From Dinochytrium kinnereticum (taxonomy: Eukaryota > Chytridiomycota > Chytridiomycetes > Chytridiales > Chytridiaceae): a stretch of 51,434 nt of DNA. Positions 1-10,982 of this stretch are shown piece by piece. The stretch is taken from NCBI GenBank assembly GCA_027604005.1, contig JADGJT010000145.1, positions 1-51,434 of the forward strand, written 5' to 3'. Numbering within the stretch: the stretch's first letter is position 1; each line of letters opens with the position of its first letter. Below the pieces are notes generated by a model that did no database searches, was not told where the DNA came from, and saw only the letters and a program-made list of their open reading frames with translations. The position numbers and the translations under genes are program-made.

Positions 1-246
1 CTTCCCCCCCCCGGCCCACCTCCACCAAATCCCAGCGTCTTCCAAAACTCCATTGATGGTGGGACATGGAACCTGAAAACAAACTCAACCATCAATGAAA
101 CGGCTGGGACCATCAGCGTGAATGTGACTTCGTTGGGCCAGTGGGCCGTTTTTGGATCTACGGGGACGAGCGCGGGGGTCTCCTTGTTCAGGCCTTCGTT
201 GATCTTTATGGGTGTTGGGTTGGTGGTGGTTGGGGTGTGGGTTTAG
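1..246 (+). CDS. C-terminal end of a glycosylated, membrane-anchored surface protein (partial)
   Basis: The 5' part lies outside the window. Frame 1 is open from base 1 to the TAG at 244-246 and encodes about 81 residues. It starts with a proline-rich stretch. A Ser/Thr-rich segment follows with three N-glycosylation sequons (NST, NET, NVT). The end is a hydrophobic stretch (LIFMGVGLVVVGVWV) right at the C-terminus, as expected for a membrane anchor or a GPI-attachment signal. The SLGQWAVFG-type phrase before the anchor resembles juxtamembrane ends of fungal extracellular proteins, but no family can be named. Role and substrate are unknown. The frame and the stop are clear; the extracellular location is inferred from the sequons and terminal hydrophobic segment. 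Confidence 0.55.
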   Translation, partial: LPPPGPPPPNPSVFQNSIDGGTWNLKTNSTINETAGTISVNVTSLGQWAVFGSTGTSAGVSLFRPSLIFMGVGLVVVGVWV

Positions 247-1959
247 TGGTGGGTCTTTTTGTTTTTTGTTGGGGGGGCTTGTTGGTTTTGGTGGAATGCG
301 GGGGGGGAGGTTGCTGGAGGTTGCTTTTTTTTTTTTTTTTTGTGGGAGGTGGGTTTGGATGGTGGAATGAGTTTTGAAGGATGTGAACTGCGAGAGAGAG
401 TTTTGTTGTTTTTTTGTTTTGTTGTGGGGGAAAGAGAGAGTGAGGGTCTGGAGGGGGGGTTTTTCTTTCTATGTAAACCAATCCTTGACGGATGGTTTGG
501 GTTTTTTTTTTCTTTCTCCTCTCCTAGGTTATACTGATTTTCCATCTTTTCGTGTTCAAGATAAGATTAATTCATTATAACATATCGTACAATATACTTG
601 GCTTTGGGTTGGATGAGAATCAAGCGCTGGGTTGATGTTGATACGCTTTGCGTCAGCTTCTTATGAAACACCCCCAAACGTCAACTAATAAGCGTTAACG
701 GGTCCATGTACGAATTGTGGTGGTGCAGTTTTTTTTGTAAAGAAAAGATGAGACGAATAAACCCTGACTCAAAAGAATGAGGGATGCTTTTCTTCTTGGC
801 TTGAATGAAAAACTGCACATCCACAATAGGTACAGCCCTTGGCGCAAAGAGCTCCCAGCACGGAGCAAAAGGAACACGACCTTCGGCTTTGCGAAGGTTG
901 AGGAAAAAAGCATTGGTTTTCCCGTGGCATTGATAGGTACTCATAAAGCAAGGTCGTCAGATAGAGACACGCGCATCCCCCTTATCCGCCAACTTGAAAT
1001 GAAAATGGGAATAAAAAAACAAAAAAACAGAAAAGAAAAGAACTCATCTTGGGTAGGTATCGATGGGGTGATGTCACGGATTTATCATGTTCTCTTCAAC
1101 AAGACAAAAAAAAAAAAAAAAAACATGGATGGAGAAATGAAATGGTATGTATTCACGCTGTTGCCTTGAAAGGACGTTGACGGAATGAGATGGTTGGAGG
1201 TTCGCTTCAGACTTGGTGCGCAAAGTTGCACGCTGAAAGAGCGTCAGTCTATAACAAACATTAAGCGAGAACCAAAAAAATAAATGAACAACCTTTTTTT
1301 CTTATCATATTGTCTGGAAGAAACATTCAACGTGGAAATCAAAAATAATGAATGAAAGAAACGAGCGTCACATCCATCAAAAGCCCATGTAATAAAAAAC
1401 AAACAAAACGCCACAAGTGTAAGAGCGTCAGGATTGAATTTATTCACCAAGACCAAACCCCTTCCCCGCTCAACAACTCATTCCCCTATCAACACCCAGA
1501 CCCCCCAACAAAAAAAAAAGAGGCAAAGAAAACAACAAACAAATCAATGCAACATCCGCCAAATAGAAATATCGGAAGGGATAAAAACACAAAAAAAGTC
1601 CAAAGACAAGTTCAATAATAGCGCAAAAAGGCCAAGAAAAAAACAACAGAACCATCATGCATCGTATGTGTAGCAAATACAGCGTCATCCACACCCATCA
1701 GCTATCCGTATTCACTATAGCCAGAAACATACCCCACTTCGCCAATTTCTTCCCCTGGTCTACTGATATTCCTTATTGAAGGCAGATTTGACAGGTACAA
1801 GAGCGAGAAAGTTGAAGACCCCACCCCCCTTCTCCTTTGTTTTGTTGAAGAATAGATGCATCCTCAAAACCACTTGCAACTCGCGCAAAATAAATAATTG
1901 GATGAAGTCGAGGGCAAAAAAAAAAGAAAAAGTCCGCCCTCAAGGAAAGGGTTGGCAGA
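247..1959. other. Intergenic region, low complexity, no supported gene
   Basis: A 1.7-kb stretch with strong base bias: G/T-rich at 250-530, then A-rich at 1000-1660 on the plus strand. It carries a 17-nt T run (325-341) and an 18-nt A run (1106-1123). Several ORFs of 60-130 codons exist on both strands, but they overlap each other, have biased composition and resemble no family. It should hold the 3' UTR of the surface-protein gene and the 3' UTR of the minus-strand RPAC2 gene, which are convergent. Confidence 0.5.
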
Positions 1960-2628
1960 TTAGTAGCTGTCTGCAATGGAAGCGTCCTCCGAAATGGGAA
2001 AATCCTGTTTCTGAAGCTGCTCAAATAGGTAATGCAAGGTCGGTCAGCTTTCCATATATCCCAGCCTCCAGAATCCTACCTTCTCCTTGAACGTTCCCCG
2101 AACGTGTTCCAAAAGGTCCACCAAATCATCCAATCCTTTCTGCAGAGCCTGAGCAGCCGTGATATCGCCTAATGGCAAAAGTCAGGGGGAGAAAAAAAAT
2201 CCAAACCATTGCAAAAGGAAACCGCCCTCCTCACCGTTTGTTTGAATACGCAAGTTGATCTTATACTCAGAGGGATGAGGAATGGTGTATCCGCAGAATG
2301 TCACATTAGGGCTACAAAAGCTGTTAAAAATGGGATTCGCATTGACTGGAGTTGTAAAGGCAGGATTGAAGAGAAGCAGACTTTTTCATGATTATGTATC
2401 GCAACGAGTTCCCAAGAGTGTGGTCTTCGTCTCGGATGGAGAAAGTTTTGGAGCTGAGATCGTCAAAGTCGGTTGATAACTGCAGAGGTGCCAGGGTCAG
2501 ACTTTCAAAAGCAACCCAGGGTAGGAGATGTCGATGCGTCTGGCAATGCATTCGCTTACCACTTCGATCTTGGGACCTTCGGTGTGGGGGACTCCGGTGG
2601 TCTCTTCGGTGGGCTCTACCATAGACAT
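1960..2628 (-). CDS. RPC19: RNA polymerases I and III shared subunit RPAC2 (AC19)
   Basis: Small subunit shared by RNA polymerases I and III, the eukaryotic counterpart of a bacterial alpha monomer; it pairs with AC40 to seed assembly. Five exons can be joined in frame (2628-2560, 2479-2382, 2311-2235, 2168-2080, 2019-1960), giving 130 residues, the usual family length. The diagnostic core is seen across two introns: [18 protein letters not shown], then [20 protein letters not shown]. An acidic-helix segment ([16 protein letters not shown]) and an acidic C-terminus follow. The second intron begins GTCTGC, a weak donor, but skipping it restores the conserved MKNP. The start is the first ATG (MSMVEP); a second ATG lies two codons in. 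It lies downstream of NCA2 on the same strand. Confidence 0.93.
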
Positions 2629-2659
2629 GATGGGCGGTTTTTTGGTTGGACAACTTCGG

Positions 2660-2678
2660 TTTTTTTTTTTTTTTTTTT
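2660..2678. repeat. 19-nt poly-T tract
   Basis: Uninterrupted T run just upstream of the RPAC2 start (a poly-A tract on its sense strand, about 32 nt before the ATG). Similar 17-19 nt homopolymers recur elsewhere in introns and spacers of the window. Confidence 0.8.
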
Positions 2679-2926
2679 GGCTTGAGCAACTGGCTTTTCT
2701 TCTTCTACTGACGCGATGAAGAAAGGAAGACTGGCGTTGTTCTATTTTACTTCACAGCTATGCCCCCTTTTCTACTCAATCGAAAACGGCTGGCGTCAAC
2801 GTGAGGTTAAACTTTAAAGGGATCAACCCTTCTCCATTACCACGAGCGACACAAAAGTCGCTATATCTCATTTACAAGAATTCAACTTACAAGAATTCAA
2901 CACCATCCGTCTGCATTCACCAATTA

Positions 2927-5083
2927 TTACCGCCTCTCCGTCAACGCGATAAACAACAAGCTATCCTTCATTCTCTGCACTGCCGACATCTTTCGCCCAA
3001 CCACCGACTCAGGGTTAGACAAATCCTCAAGATCCTGAAGAAGAGCGCTCCGCTCTTTCGATCTCCTCATCCCCGCCGCAATCCAATGCAGATTAGCAAT
3101 CTCACACATCATCAGCCCAGATTCCAGCGGCCGAATCTTGGCTGTCATGGCGTCCATGGACGGTTTCAGCAGGATCAATTCAATCTCCCTAAAGAAAAAG
3201 GCGGGGCAATGATGAAGGCCCCGGTCAGAGAGAATAGGACAAAAGAAAATGTGGATAATACGAGACGGGGAAGGGGAAGGTGGAGGTAAATTAAAAGTAC
3301 CTAAGACTTGATCGTATGACATCAACTCCACGCATGATACCTGATTCGCGACGACGCCGTAGGTGGGAGTCGATTTGAATGATGGAGAAGTAGAGGAGGA
3401 GGAGGGTTGGTGCTACAGCGAGGAAGGCAAAATTGAGCTCATTTGCGCGGAGTAGCTTGTCGAGAGCTGACATTGCAAGTTCAAGGTCCACTTTTCCTTT
3501 TTGGACTTGGATGAGGAGTGAACGTATCAAGTCGCCTGTAATGATTTAAATGTAACGTTATTTTCTTATAGTAAAAGGCAGAGTTTCGGGCTGGCGGGAA
3601 TGACAAAAGAAAAGAAAGAAATAACTGCAAACCAGAACTACCAGGAGTAAGCATGAAAAAGCGAAACAAACGTCATGTGAAACTCACCCGTCAGAGCCTT
3701 TGTCAAAGGCGACTTAATCTCCTCCTCATACCTCTCCAATACAACCGTCAAGTCCCCTCTCTGGACAGATTCCACCAGCGACTCAACGCTACCTCCCACA
3801 GCACCATGATCCTTCGCAAAAGCAACCACCATCCTCTGCAACGAATCCAAATCTGAATTAAGACTCTCAGACCCCATCAGCGCCAGTCTTCTCTCACTAT
3901 GTCGTATCGTCTCAAAAATCTCACGGATCGGGCGGACCACCCACTCCGCCGCGAAATTATAGGCAGTCTCAACTGCACCAAGGTAGAGGTTTTTGATGTC
4001 GGTGAAGGTGATGGATCGCTTGGCGAAGAAGTAGGCAATGAGTGTTGCGGCGGCTGGTAGCCAGGCCCTTTGGAGAAGGGGGGGTGGGGAGAAGGATTGC
4101 TGGGACTGATAGAGGGTTATTGGGAGGTGTTTGACAATGTGGAGGCATTGCCTGGCACGGTGGTAGAGCTCCCGATGGGTGACAGAATCGGTGGCGGATC
4201 GGTCAATTGTTTCATTGATGGCATCGGTTTCGATTAGTATCGCCTGATAAACCTTTTGCATCGAATCCTTCTCCAAATAAACGGATGGTGTCGCGAGTTT
4301 CTTCAATACCGTCTCCATGGCAACCAACGAAACGTCCAGATTCATCCCTGTTATCTTAACCTCTGCGCCGGTCTTGGAAGGCGCGAACCGTTCACATAAG
4401 ATCCCAACCAAACTTGCATGCTCCAACCTCAACACCTCCAAACCCCTTAACTTTCTCAATATCCGTCTCCTGGCGGCGTCAAGAAAGGTGGGAGGCTTTA
4501 TCAAAGCTGATGCAATCCCTATCCCCACATCTGTGACGGATCGACGGAGATGGGTGGAGGCGGTTTGGAATGATCCGTCCTGAATGGACTCCCAGACACC
4601 TTTTGCAAGTCGGAATGGTGATTCTTCAACGGCGTTGAGGAGGACTTTCCAAGGGGTTGATTCGGTGTCTTTCCAGTACCGTATTGAAGGTGACCCGGCG
4701 ATGGCGGATGAAAGGAGAAACGACACGAGATGATAGTTGATGACCTCTAAGGCTCTGTCTAAAAAAAACCTCTCCCCACACTCAATCACCGATGACCCAT
4801 GATCAGGTTCCTCCTTTTCAAGATATTCACCAACTATTTGCAGGTGTTTCTCCAGGACCAAAAGCTGTGCCGTAGAGGTTGCTCGGGAATGCACCACGGA
4901 TGAGATGGGCGGTGGAGGTCTTGTGTCTTGGATGGCGGCAAGGAGCGCTATGCTTTTGCCTACGGTCGTTGTAGTTTGGGGGGGGGTAACGAGTGCTGAG
5001 GGAGCGGCGGAAGGATGGAACGCCCCGCTTGCGCATTCGGCCAGCTCGAGGAGGAGGTCCTCAGGATCATTGCGATGGGCCAT
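2927..5083 (-). CDS. NCA2: NCA2-family mitochondrial membrane protein
   Basis: Fungal NCA2 proteins sit in mitochondrial membranes; in yeast Nca2 affects expression of the mitochondrial ATP6/ATP8 transcript. Three exons (5083-3688, 3535-3301, 3188-2927) join to exactly 630 codons plus stop. Exon 1 has two probable membrane segments separated by a loop, one around LPAAATLIAYFFAKRS. The family core runs across the first splice: RGDLTVVLERYEEEIKSPL, then ALTGDLIRSLLIQVQKGKVD. A second hydrophobic stretch (FAFLAVAPTLLLLYFSII) follows. The C-terminal helix pair (LREIELIL, then MMCEIANLHWIAAGM and LLQDLEDL) is typical of NCA2 ends and lies in exon 3. The start is the only plausible ATG (MAHRND), and the N-terminus is low in hydrophobicity. 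It is divergent from the p23 gene. Confidence 0.92.
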
Positions 5084-5825
5084 ATTTGCTTATTCGTTTT
5101 TTTTTTTTGCGCGGTTGCGAAAAATGTCTAAAGAAAAAGAAAGGCAAGGGGATGGATGCAGACGAATGGAGGAGGAATTCGCGTTAAATCCAAGTCTTCA
5201 AGCAGCCCTTTGTCGCTAATGACAAAAAAGTCTGTCGCAGAATCGCCGCAGATCTTTTTTCTTTTTTGATGGCTGGACCCTCAGCTTTCCTCAGGAGCGT
5301 CAGGCAAGCATCTGACGCAGGGAGGACATGAGCAACCAGAAGAGAAGGAAGGCATACCGTTTTGCGGCGTATCGGGGACCAGGGAAAGCTGGACTCAGAA
5401 GGCAATATGACACATGAAGAATACTTAAACATAACCAAAGACCTTGAATCGACGACCAACATGGAGTTTTGGAGGATCGCCCTGAATCGGACCATGCTGC
5501 CGAGAGGTAGTGAGAATGTGATAAATAAATTGGTCGATCCGCATGCCGTTCACGGAGTCAACTCTGCGATGGCAGCCGCGCGCGTCATTGTCCATCGCGT
5601 CCATCGCACGCACAGCACCAGCAAACAGGCATAGAAAGCTCCTCCACGCACAGGCCATTGCAGAGAGATTCGTAGCCCTGCCGCCCCGTCCGTCTCGCGA
5701 GCAGCGGCTCAGAGGGCAATGACAGGCAGGCAGCAAGGGTCACACCCTTTGAACCCCCCCTTGCCAACATCTCGGAGGAATATTTTCTCACTCAGGTTTT
5801 TCACAAAAAAGTCCAGCAGAAGAGA
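5084..5825. promoter_or_regulatory. Divergent intergenic region between NCA2 and p23
   Basis: 742 bp separating two divergently transcribed genes, so both promoters should lie here. I see no clear TATA box and no convincing run of heat-shock elements for the p23 co-chaperone. An open frame of 75 codons starts at 5407 on the plus strand. It has no recognisable family and is more likely leader sequence or chance. Confidence 0.45.
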
Positions 5826-6706
5826 ATGATGGCCGCCGCGTGAGTTCGACGGAGACGGTGTGAGCGACGATTGACTGACGCCCATCCCTCCCTTCCCCTG
5901 TAGCGACCATGTCTTCACTCCCGAGGTGCTCTGGGCTCAGCGCACCGATGAGCTTTACGTCACGATAAACCTTAGCGATGTCACCGACCCCAAGATCACG
6001 CTCCTCCCCACCTCGCTCACCTTCTCCGGTGCATCCCACGGCAAGAACTACAAGGTCGCCTTGGACTTCTTCAAGGAGGTCGATGTTGAGGTGAGCCGCC
6101 GACGGCAGGCGTTGTTCGCATTGCTTGCCCTGATTCTTCTCTTCCGTCCGTCGACATGCAGGCGTCCAAGCAGCACATCTCCGCGAGGAATCTCAGCTTT
6201 GTCATCGCCAAGAAGGCCACTGGGGAGGAGTACTGGCCTAGGCTGTTAAAGGCTGCCGGGAAGCACAACTTCCTGAAGACCGACTTTGCCAAGTGGAAGG
6301 ATGAGGACGAGGAGGAGGAGGCTGGACCCGCTGGGCCTGCTGGATTCGACATGTCGCAGGTATAATGGGATTCCCCTTGCACCTCTTATTCAATGCTCGA
6401 CGTCTTTACGTTCTGCACATGGACTCTTACCCCTCTTCTTTTAGTTTGCTGGCATGGGCGGCATGGGCGGCATGGGAGGTATGGGAGGTATGGGAGGAAT
6501 GGGCGGCATGGGCGGTATGGACTTCAGCAGCATGGCTGGCATGGGCGGCATGGGCGGTATGGGCGACATGGACTTCAGCAAGTTTGGCGAGGGCGACATG
6601 GTGAGTTTCTTAAACTGTATTCCTCCGCTGATGGCCTTTAAATAATCAGCCCGAGGACGAGGACTCCGACGATGATGAGATGCCACCCCTTGAGAAGGCC
6701 GATTAA
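5826..6706 (+). CDS. SBA1: Hsp90 co-chaperone p23/Sba1
   Basis: p23 binds the ATP-bound closed Hsp90 dimer and slows ATP hydrolysis, stabilising client complexes in the cytosol. Five exons (5826-5839, 5904-6090, 6162-6359, 6445-6600, 6650-6706) give 203 residues. The CS domain carries the p23 hallmarks: VLWAQRTDELYVTI near the N-terminus, then FSGASHGKNYKVALDFFKEVD and the ...YWPRLLK...HNFLKTDFAKWKDEDEEEE segment that ends the fold. The tail is a Met-Gly-rich repeat (GMGGMGG...) plus MDFSSM and MDFSKF, then an acidic end. Exon 1 is only 14 nt, so the start relies on the splice GC/GTGAGT joined to CGACC, which gives AAADHVFTPEV. Gly/Met-rich tails are common in fungal and plant p23. Confidence 0.93.
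6449..6570 (+). repeat. ATGGGCGGC-type minisatellite inside p23
   Basis: Nine-base units of the form ATGGGNGGN repeat nearly head to tail within exon 4, encoding Met-Gly-Gly. Synonymous changes between units show that the array is not freshly expanded. It is interrupted by MDFSSMA. Confidence 0.85.
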
Positions 6707-6877
6707 GCGCGACTCTCCCTCGAGCAGCGCCCCAGGCCTTTTCTGAAAGGGACATTAGCGACTGAATTACCTATTTGCTGCCTGCCCTCCTTGGCTCAAT
6801 CGTTGAATGCCAACAAAATAAAGAAAGGACATCATGTTTAAAAAAAACAATCGTGAAAAAAACGCAAAGACAACAAA

Positions 6878-8480
6878 ATGAACCCAACAATTCAGCGCCG
6901 TCTTGCATGCCTTGCATCGTTGAGGTCGCCGCTGGGGCGATCTTGCCAGAAGAGATTATCCTCGGGACAGACCGAAAAACCAAAGGCTACATTTACGACC
7001 CCCACGCCACCGCCTAAACCAGAGGTGAAGCTTGGGATGATGGAAAAGTTTCAGAAGAGTTTAATGAAGGAGGCTGAGGAGTTGGAGCAGGCACGCCAGG
7101 ATCCTGAGGGGGAAAAGTATTTTGTGCCCATTCCTTTTACCAGTGTTTCTTTACGGATGTGCTCTCTTTGCGCATCCGCGCCGGAGGCAGATTGTTGATG
7201 ATCTCTTGTTTGTAATAATAGAGGTAACTTCTTGACGAGGATGGATGCAAAGATTCAGAAGCAGCGTGCGGAGTTAGAGGAGCGAGAAAGGCTGAGGTTT
7301 GCCAGGAGTTTTTCTAGAATATATTGTTTTTTAGGCAGGGGTTGGTTTTTTTTTTAAGACCTTTATTTTCTTCCGTTTGAAAGGCAGGAGGCTGGTCAAA
7401 CAACCCGACTTGCACCAAAGTTTCAGCAGCGCATGAATGAATACCTTGATTATGAAACAAATACCAAGGAACGGGAGAGACTGTGGGTTGTTTCATTTCA
7501 TATCTTCTTAACATCAAATACATCATTTTTATTTTTTCTTCTTTTGATATTTATTTCTTAGTTTGCATCAGGCCTTTCATGAAGGATATTGGGATGATCA
7601 GAAAGGTAGTGTTAGTGAGTTCCGCCCGTAATTATTGATATATCTTTATTTAATTCTTTAGAGCTCGCAAGGAAAGGTATCAAACATTGGGAGGCCCCAT
7701 CAAGTCTCGTTGCAAGTCAGGTAAAGGAATCATTCCTGTTGCCTTTCTGCTCCTCTTTCGTTTGGTCTCCTTCTTCTTTGCCTCTTTCATCCTTCTCTAA
7801 TCTTGAGATTAGAAAGCTTTGGTTATTCCTAGGGTTATTGGCACGAGCTTAAGTGGGAAGGAGATCAACCTTCACGAGGCGCTTAAGAAATCATCGGTGA
7901 ATTTCGTGACGTTTGCATTTTCGGGTCTTGCCGAGGTACATTCAAATCCCTTTTTTTCAATATTTTTTTTTTTTTTGAAGTCTTCTTTATGGAATAACCT
8001 TTGGCTATCCAGTCGCAAATCAATTCATACCTTGTCCCATTCAGAAAAGAGTTTGGCGACAATGATAAGGTCCAAATATTTCAAGTAATGATCGAAGAAA
8101 ATTGGGCAAAAGCATGGGCATTCAAGCTGTTTGTCCCGTGGACTCGTTTCAGGACTCGCGAAGCCGATAGGGTATGCAAATACTATTTTTGCTTTTTACC
8201 ATTATGAAACCACTATTTTTACCTTTATATTGTCAAAACAAAGGATAACTACCTTTACTACGCTGGGGAGTTCTCGGCCATGAGACGGGCCGCGGGAATG
8301 ACAAACAAACTGTTAGGTTGGGTGAACTTGGTGGATGCTAACGGCCGCATTCGATGGCAGGCCCATGGACCTGCTACGGAGGGCGAGAAGGAGTTTATGG
8401 GTGTTGGAGTGAGTCAGATTCTCGCAGAGCGGCCACCCGTGCCCAAGATTCTTCAGAAGCACATGAAGAAAGCCACATGA
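6878..8480 (+). CDS. ATP10: Mitochondrial ATP synthase assembly factor ATP10
   Basis: ATP10 is an inner-membrane/matrix chaperone that binds subunit 6 (a) of the F0 sector during ATP synthase assembly. The first ATG opens an Arg/Ser-rich presequence (MNPTIQRRLACLASLRSPLG) typical of mitochondrial import. A coiled, charged region follows, then the ATP10 domain spread over several short exons: LARKGIKHWEAPSSLVAS, PRVIGTSLSGKEINL, the thioredoxin-like VNFVTFAFSGLAE, and near the end DNYLYYAGEF, GMTNKLLGWVNLVDANGRIRW and GEKEFMG. The last block is the family signature for a residue strand followed by an NGRIRW hairpin. I place seven introns; the first acceptor is ambiguous by two bases. The stop is TGA at 8478-8480. 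Confidence 0.9.
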
Positions 8481-8774
8481 GCCCTCGTGAATACCCCATG
8501 CATAATCTCCCCTTTTCCTTCGCCCAAACAACACGATCCACACACGCACAATCTGCAGCGCATCCCCTTCCACCTGAAGTAGCAGCAGCAGCTTGTGAAT
8601 ATCTCGCAATTATCCATCCCTTCTTGTCGTCAGCACTGCCGGACGTTGAGCAGAAATCAAAATAAGAATTTTGCAGCTTTTGAAAACGTCAAAAATCTTC
8701 TTTCCCTCGAAAAACCTCCTCACCTCGCCTCACCCCCGCATCCCTACCTCCATCCACCCGTCCAGATAGCTCAG

Positions 8775-10215
8775 ATGGCCGCTAACCTGTCAATGTCGCT
8801 CGACGAGATTGTGAGTTGCCCCTGTTCCTTCTGCACTGCGCTCCTTCGGCACCTGCAACAGATCCATCCTGCTATGACTTTTAAGGGGCTGGCCGCGGAG
8901 AACGCTCGCTTCCTCCTTCCTCCTCATCGCCCCCCCACCGCTGGGGGCCAGCTGGCTACCACACGCGTGTCCAAACAGGCCCCTACTCGCTGGTCTTTTC
9001 CCTCCCTTCCCATCCCCCGCCCTCTTGTAACACCCCCCACCCTCCAGTCCTGGAATCCTCTCTCCCTTCGTTCGTCGCCCGCTCCGCTTCGTTCGCTCGA
9101 CGCAAAAGCGCGCTTGCCTCTCGCTTCCACAAAAGCTTCTTAGAACCTTGATTGCTGATAGGATCCAACTGTTGTCTGTGCCTCTCGACCAACAACCTCT
9201 TTTCGCTTACCTAGATCTCGAGTAATAAGAAGTCCAACCCCGGTGGTGGGCGTCGTAGGGGAGGGCGTGGCGCTGCTACCTCCGGTGGGGGCGGTGGGGG
9301 TGCCATCCGTAACCGTCGCTCTGGTGGTGGTGGTGGCGGTGGGGGTGCTGCTGGAGGTCGCGCCCCGGCCTCAGTCCCCTACGTCGCAAAGGAGACGACT
9401 AAGATTATGATTTCGAATCTGAACCCCAATGTGACGGAGCCCGAGCTCCGCGAACTTTTTGCGAGCATCGGTAAGCTCTCTCTCAATGTATTTCCTGCTT
9501 GTTCATAGTTTTTCTTATCTCCGCAGTTCGCTAACTTTGCCTGTCTAATGCTCCCTTTTTATTTCTTAATTATTGGCTCTTTCTCCCGTTCCTTCAAAGG
9601 CCCCGTCAAGAGCGTTGTTATGAACTTTGACGCTCAGGGAAGGTCTAAGGGATCAGCTACTGCCATGTTCCGAAAGGCTGAGGATGCTTACACGGCCGTG
9701 CAGCAATTCCACAACAGGACGCTTGATAACAGGCCAATGAGGCTTGAGCTTGTCATGTCTGCTGCTGTTGCCTCGTTGAACGCCGTCGCCCCTGCCGCTG
9801 GTGCCTCCTCGGGTCCTTCGCGTAACGGCGGTGGTATTGGAGGACAGGGAAGAGGGTTCGTTATCATTTGTACTTGGATTGTGGATATTGCTTTTGTGAT
9901 TTTTAAGAAATTAACGTCCCGCTTTTTGCTCTGTTGTCTTGTAATTAGGGGTAGGCGTCGTGGTGGTCCTGGTGGTGCTGGGGGCGGTCGTGGAGGCCGT
10001 TCCGGCGGGCCTAGGAAGCCAAAGTCTGCGGCTGATCTTGACGCTGATCTTGATAGCTACATGAAGGTACCCTTTCTAGTCACTTGCAAAATTATTATCA
10101 CCGTTTTTTTGGTTGTTTTTTTTTTTTAAATGCTGACCTTTTCTTCTTTTTTTAGGATGAGACGATGACCGACGCTGCTCCTGATGCTAACGGCGGTCTT
10201 ATGTCGATTGCTTAA
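8775..10215 (+). CDS. YRA1: mRNA export adaptor ALYREF/Yra1 (THO complex subunit 4)
   Basis: Nuclear RNA-binding adaptor that couples splicing and transcription to export by handing mRNA to the Mex67/TAP receptor. The N-terminus has the UAP56/Sub2-binding-type motif (MSLDEII) followed by an Arg/Gly-rich region. The central RRM shows RNP2 (IMISNLNPNV) and RNP1 (RSKGSATAMFRK), split by an intron right after ELFASIG. A second RGG-rich stretch (GRRRGGPGG) leads to the conserved C-terminal motif (KSAADLDADLDSYM) and MSIA end. Exon 1 is 36 nt and is followed by a 404-nt intron (8811-9214), far longer than other introns here. All joints keep frame. Low-complexity glycine codons are abundant. Confidence 0.94.
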
Positions 10216-10982
10216 TTGTCAAGATTGGTTTCCCCCCCCCGTTGTTAGCGGTCATAATGTTCACATTGCCCTTGTTTGGCGCTACCCCTAGTCGTTTTTT
10301 TCCCTTCCCTTATGACTCGGTGCAGTGAATATTGCTGGGCAGTTGGGGGGTGTCTAACCATTACTTTGATGGGTTTGCCCTCCAGTTCACCTCCTGCCTT
10401 AAAGCAACTTTTTTGTTGTTGCGTGTTTGTTGTTTTTCTGCTTGGCCTTTTTTCTCTTTTTTTCTCTCCCTTTTTTTTTTTCTTGACGCTCTTTTTTTGT
10501 TCAATCTGCCTGCGTTATGTGCAAGTAGATATCTGTGCTTGCTTTGAGGCGTTGATTTTTTTTTTTTTTGCCTCTCCTTCTCGTTGTAGCTGTTATTCTC
10601 GGGGCTTTCTTGCCTTCGTGTTTCATTTGAGCAGATTGGGCTTCTTCTTATTTCTTTTTTTCTTTTTTGAAATTAGCCGCGAAAGCAAGGCCCTCCTTTT
10701 TTTTCACTTATTTTTCTTATTCTTTGTTTTGTTTTGCTGATTTGGGGTTTCATGCTGTTTGGGTGTTGACGTGCTTAATACTTTGTGGAGGTGTAGATAC
10801 ATTACTTAAAAAAGAGCGCCGTCAATCAGGCTTTTCTCTTCTACTTATTACTCTCTTATCTGGCTGCTTCCTGCACGTCGTTTCTATTACTTGAAGAGAA
10901 ACCCTTTTCTTGAAACTCAGGCAAAGTCCTCGTCCGTCAACGTCTCTAAATCTGCGATGCTTTTGCGGCAGTGCGTCTAGTT
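10216..10982. other. Convergent 3' region between ALYREF and the SYCP2-like gene
   Basis: 767 bp, very T-rich on the plus strand (many runs of 8-10 T), consistent with the ALYREF 3' UTR. A 155-codon open frame at 10276-10740 is an artefact of T runs (Phe/Leu-rich). Nothing else is supported. Confidence 0.5.

Noticed and set aside
777..1169. 130-codon open frame on the plus strand
   Set aside because: Overlaps several frames on the other strand, ends in a Lys-rich stretch made by an A run, and matches no family or splice pattern.
2801..3289. 162-codon plus-strand frame
   Set aside because: Antisense to the third exon of NCA2, whose frame and splice sites are well supported.
5407..5634. 75-codon ATG frame upstream of p23
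   Set aside because: No recognisable domain and an equally long frame lies opposite. Probably leader or spacer sequence; kept only as a note in the intergenic entry.
8595..9143. 182-codon plus-strand frame, Pro/Ser-rich
   Set aside because: It lies across the ALYREF start and its first intron, and is explained by pyrimidine-rich composition.
10276..10740. 154-codon Phe/Leu-rich frame that looks like a membrane protein
   Set aside because: Created by T runs in a 3' UTR; hydrophobicity is a composition artefact.
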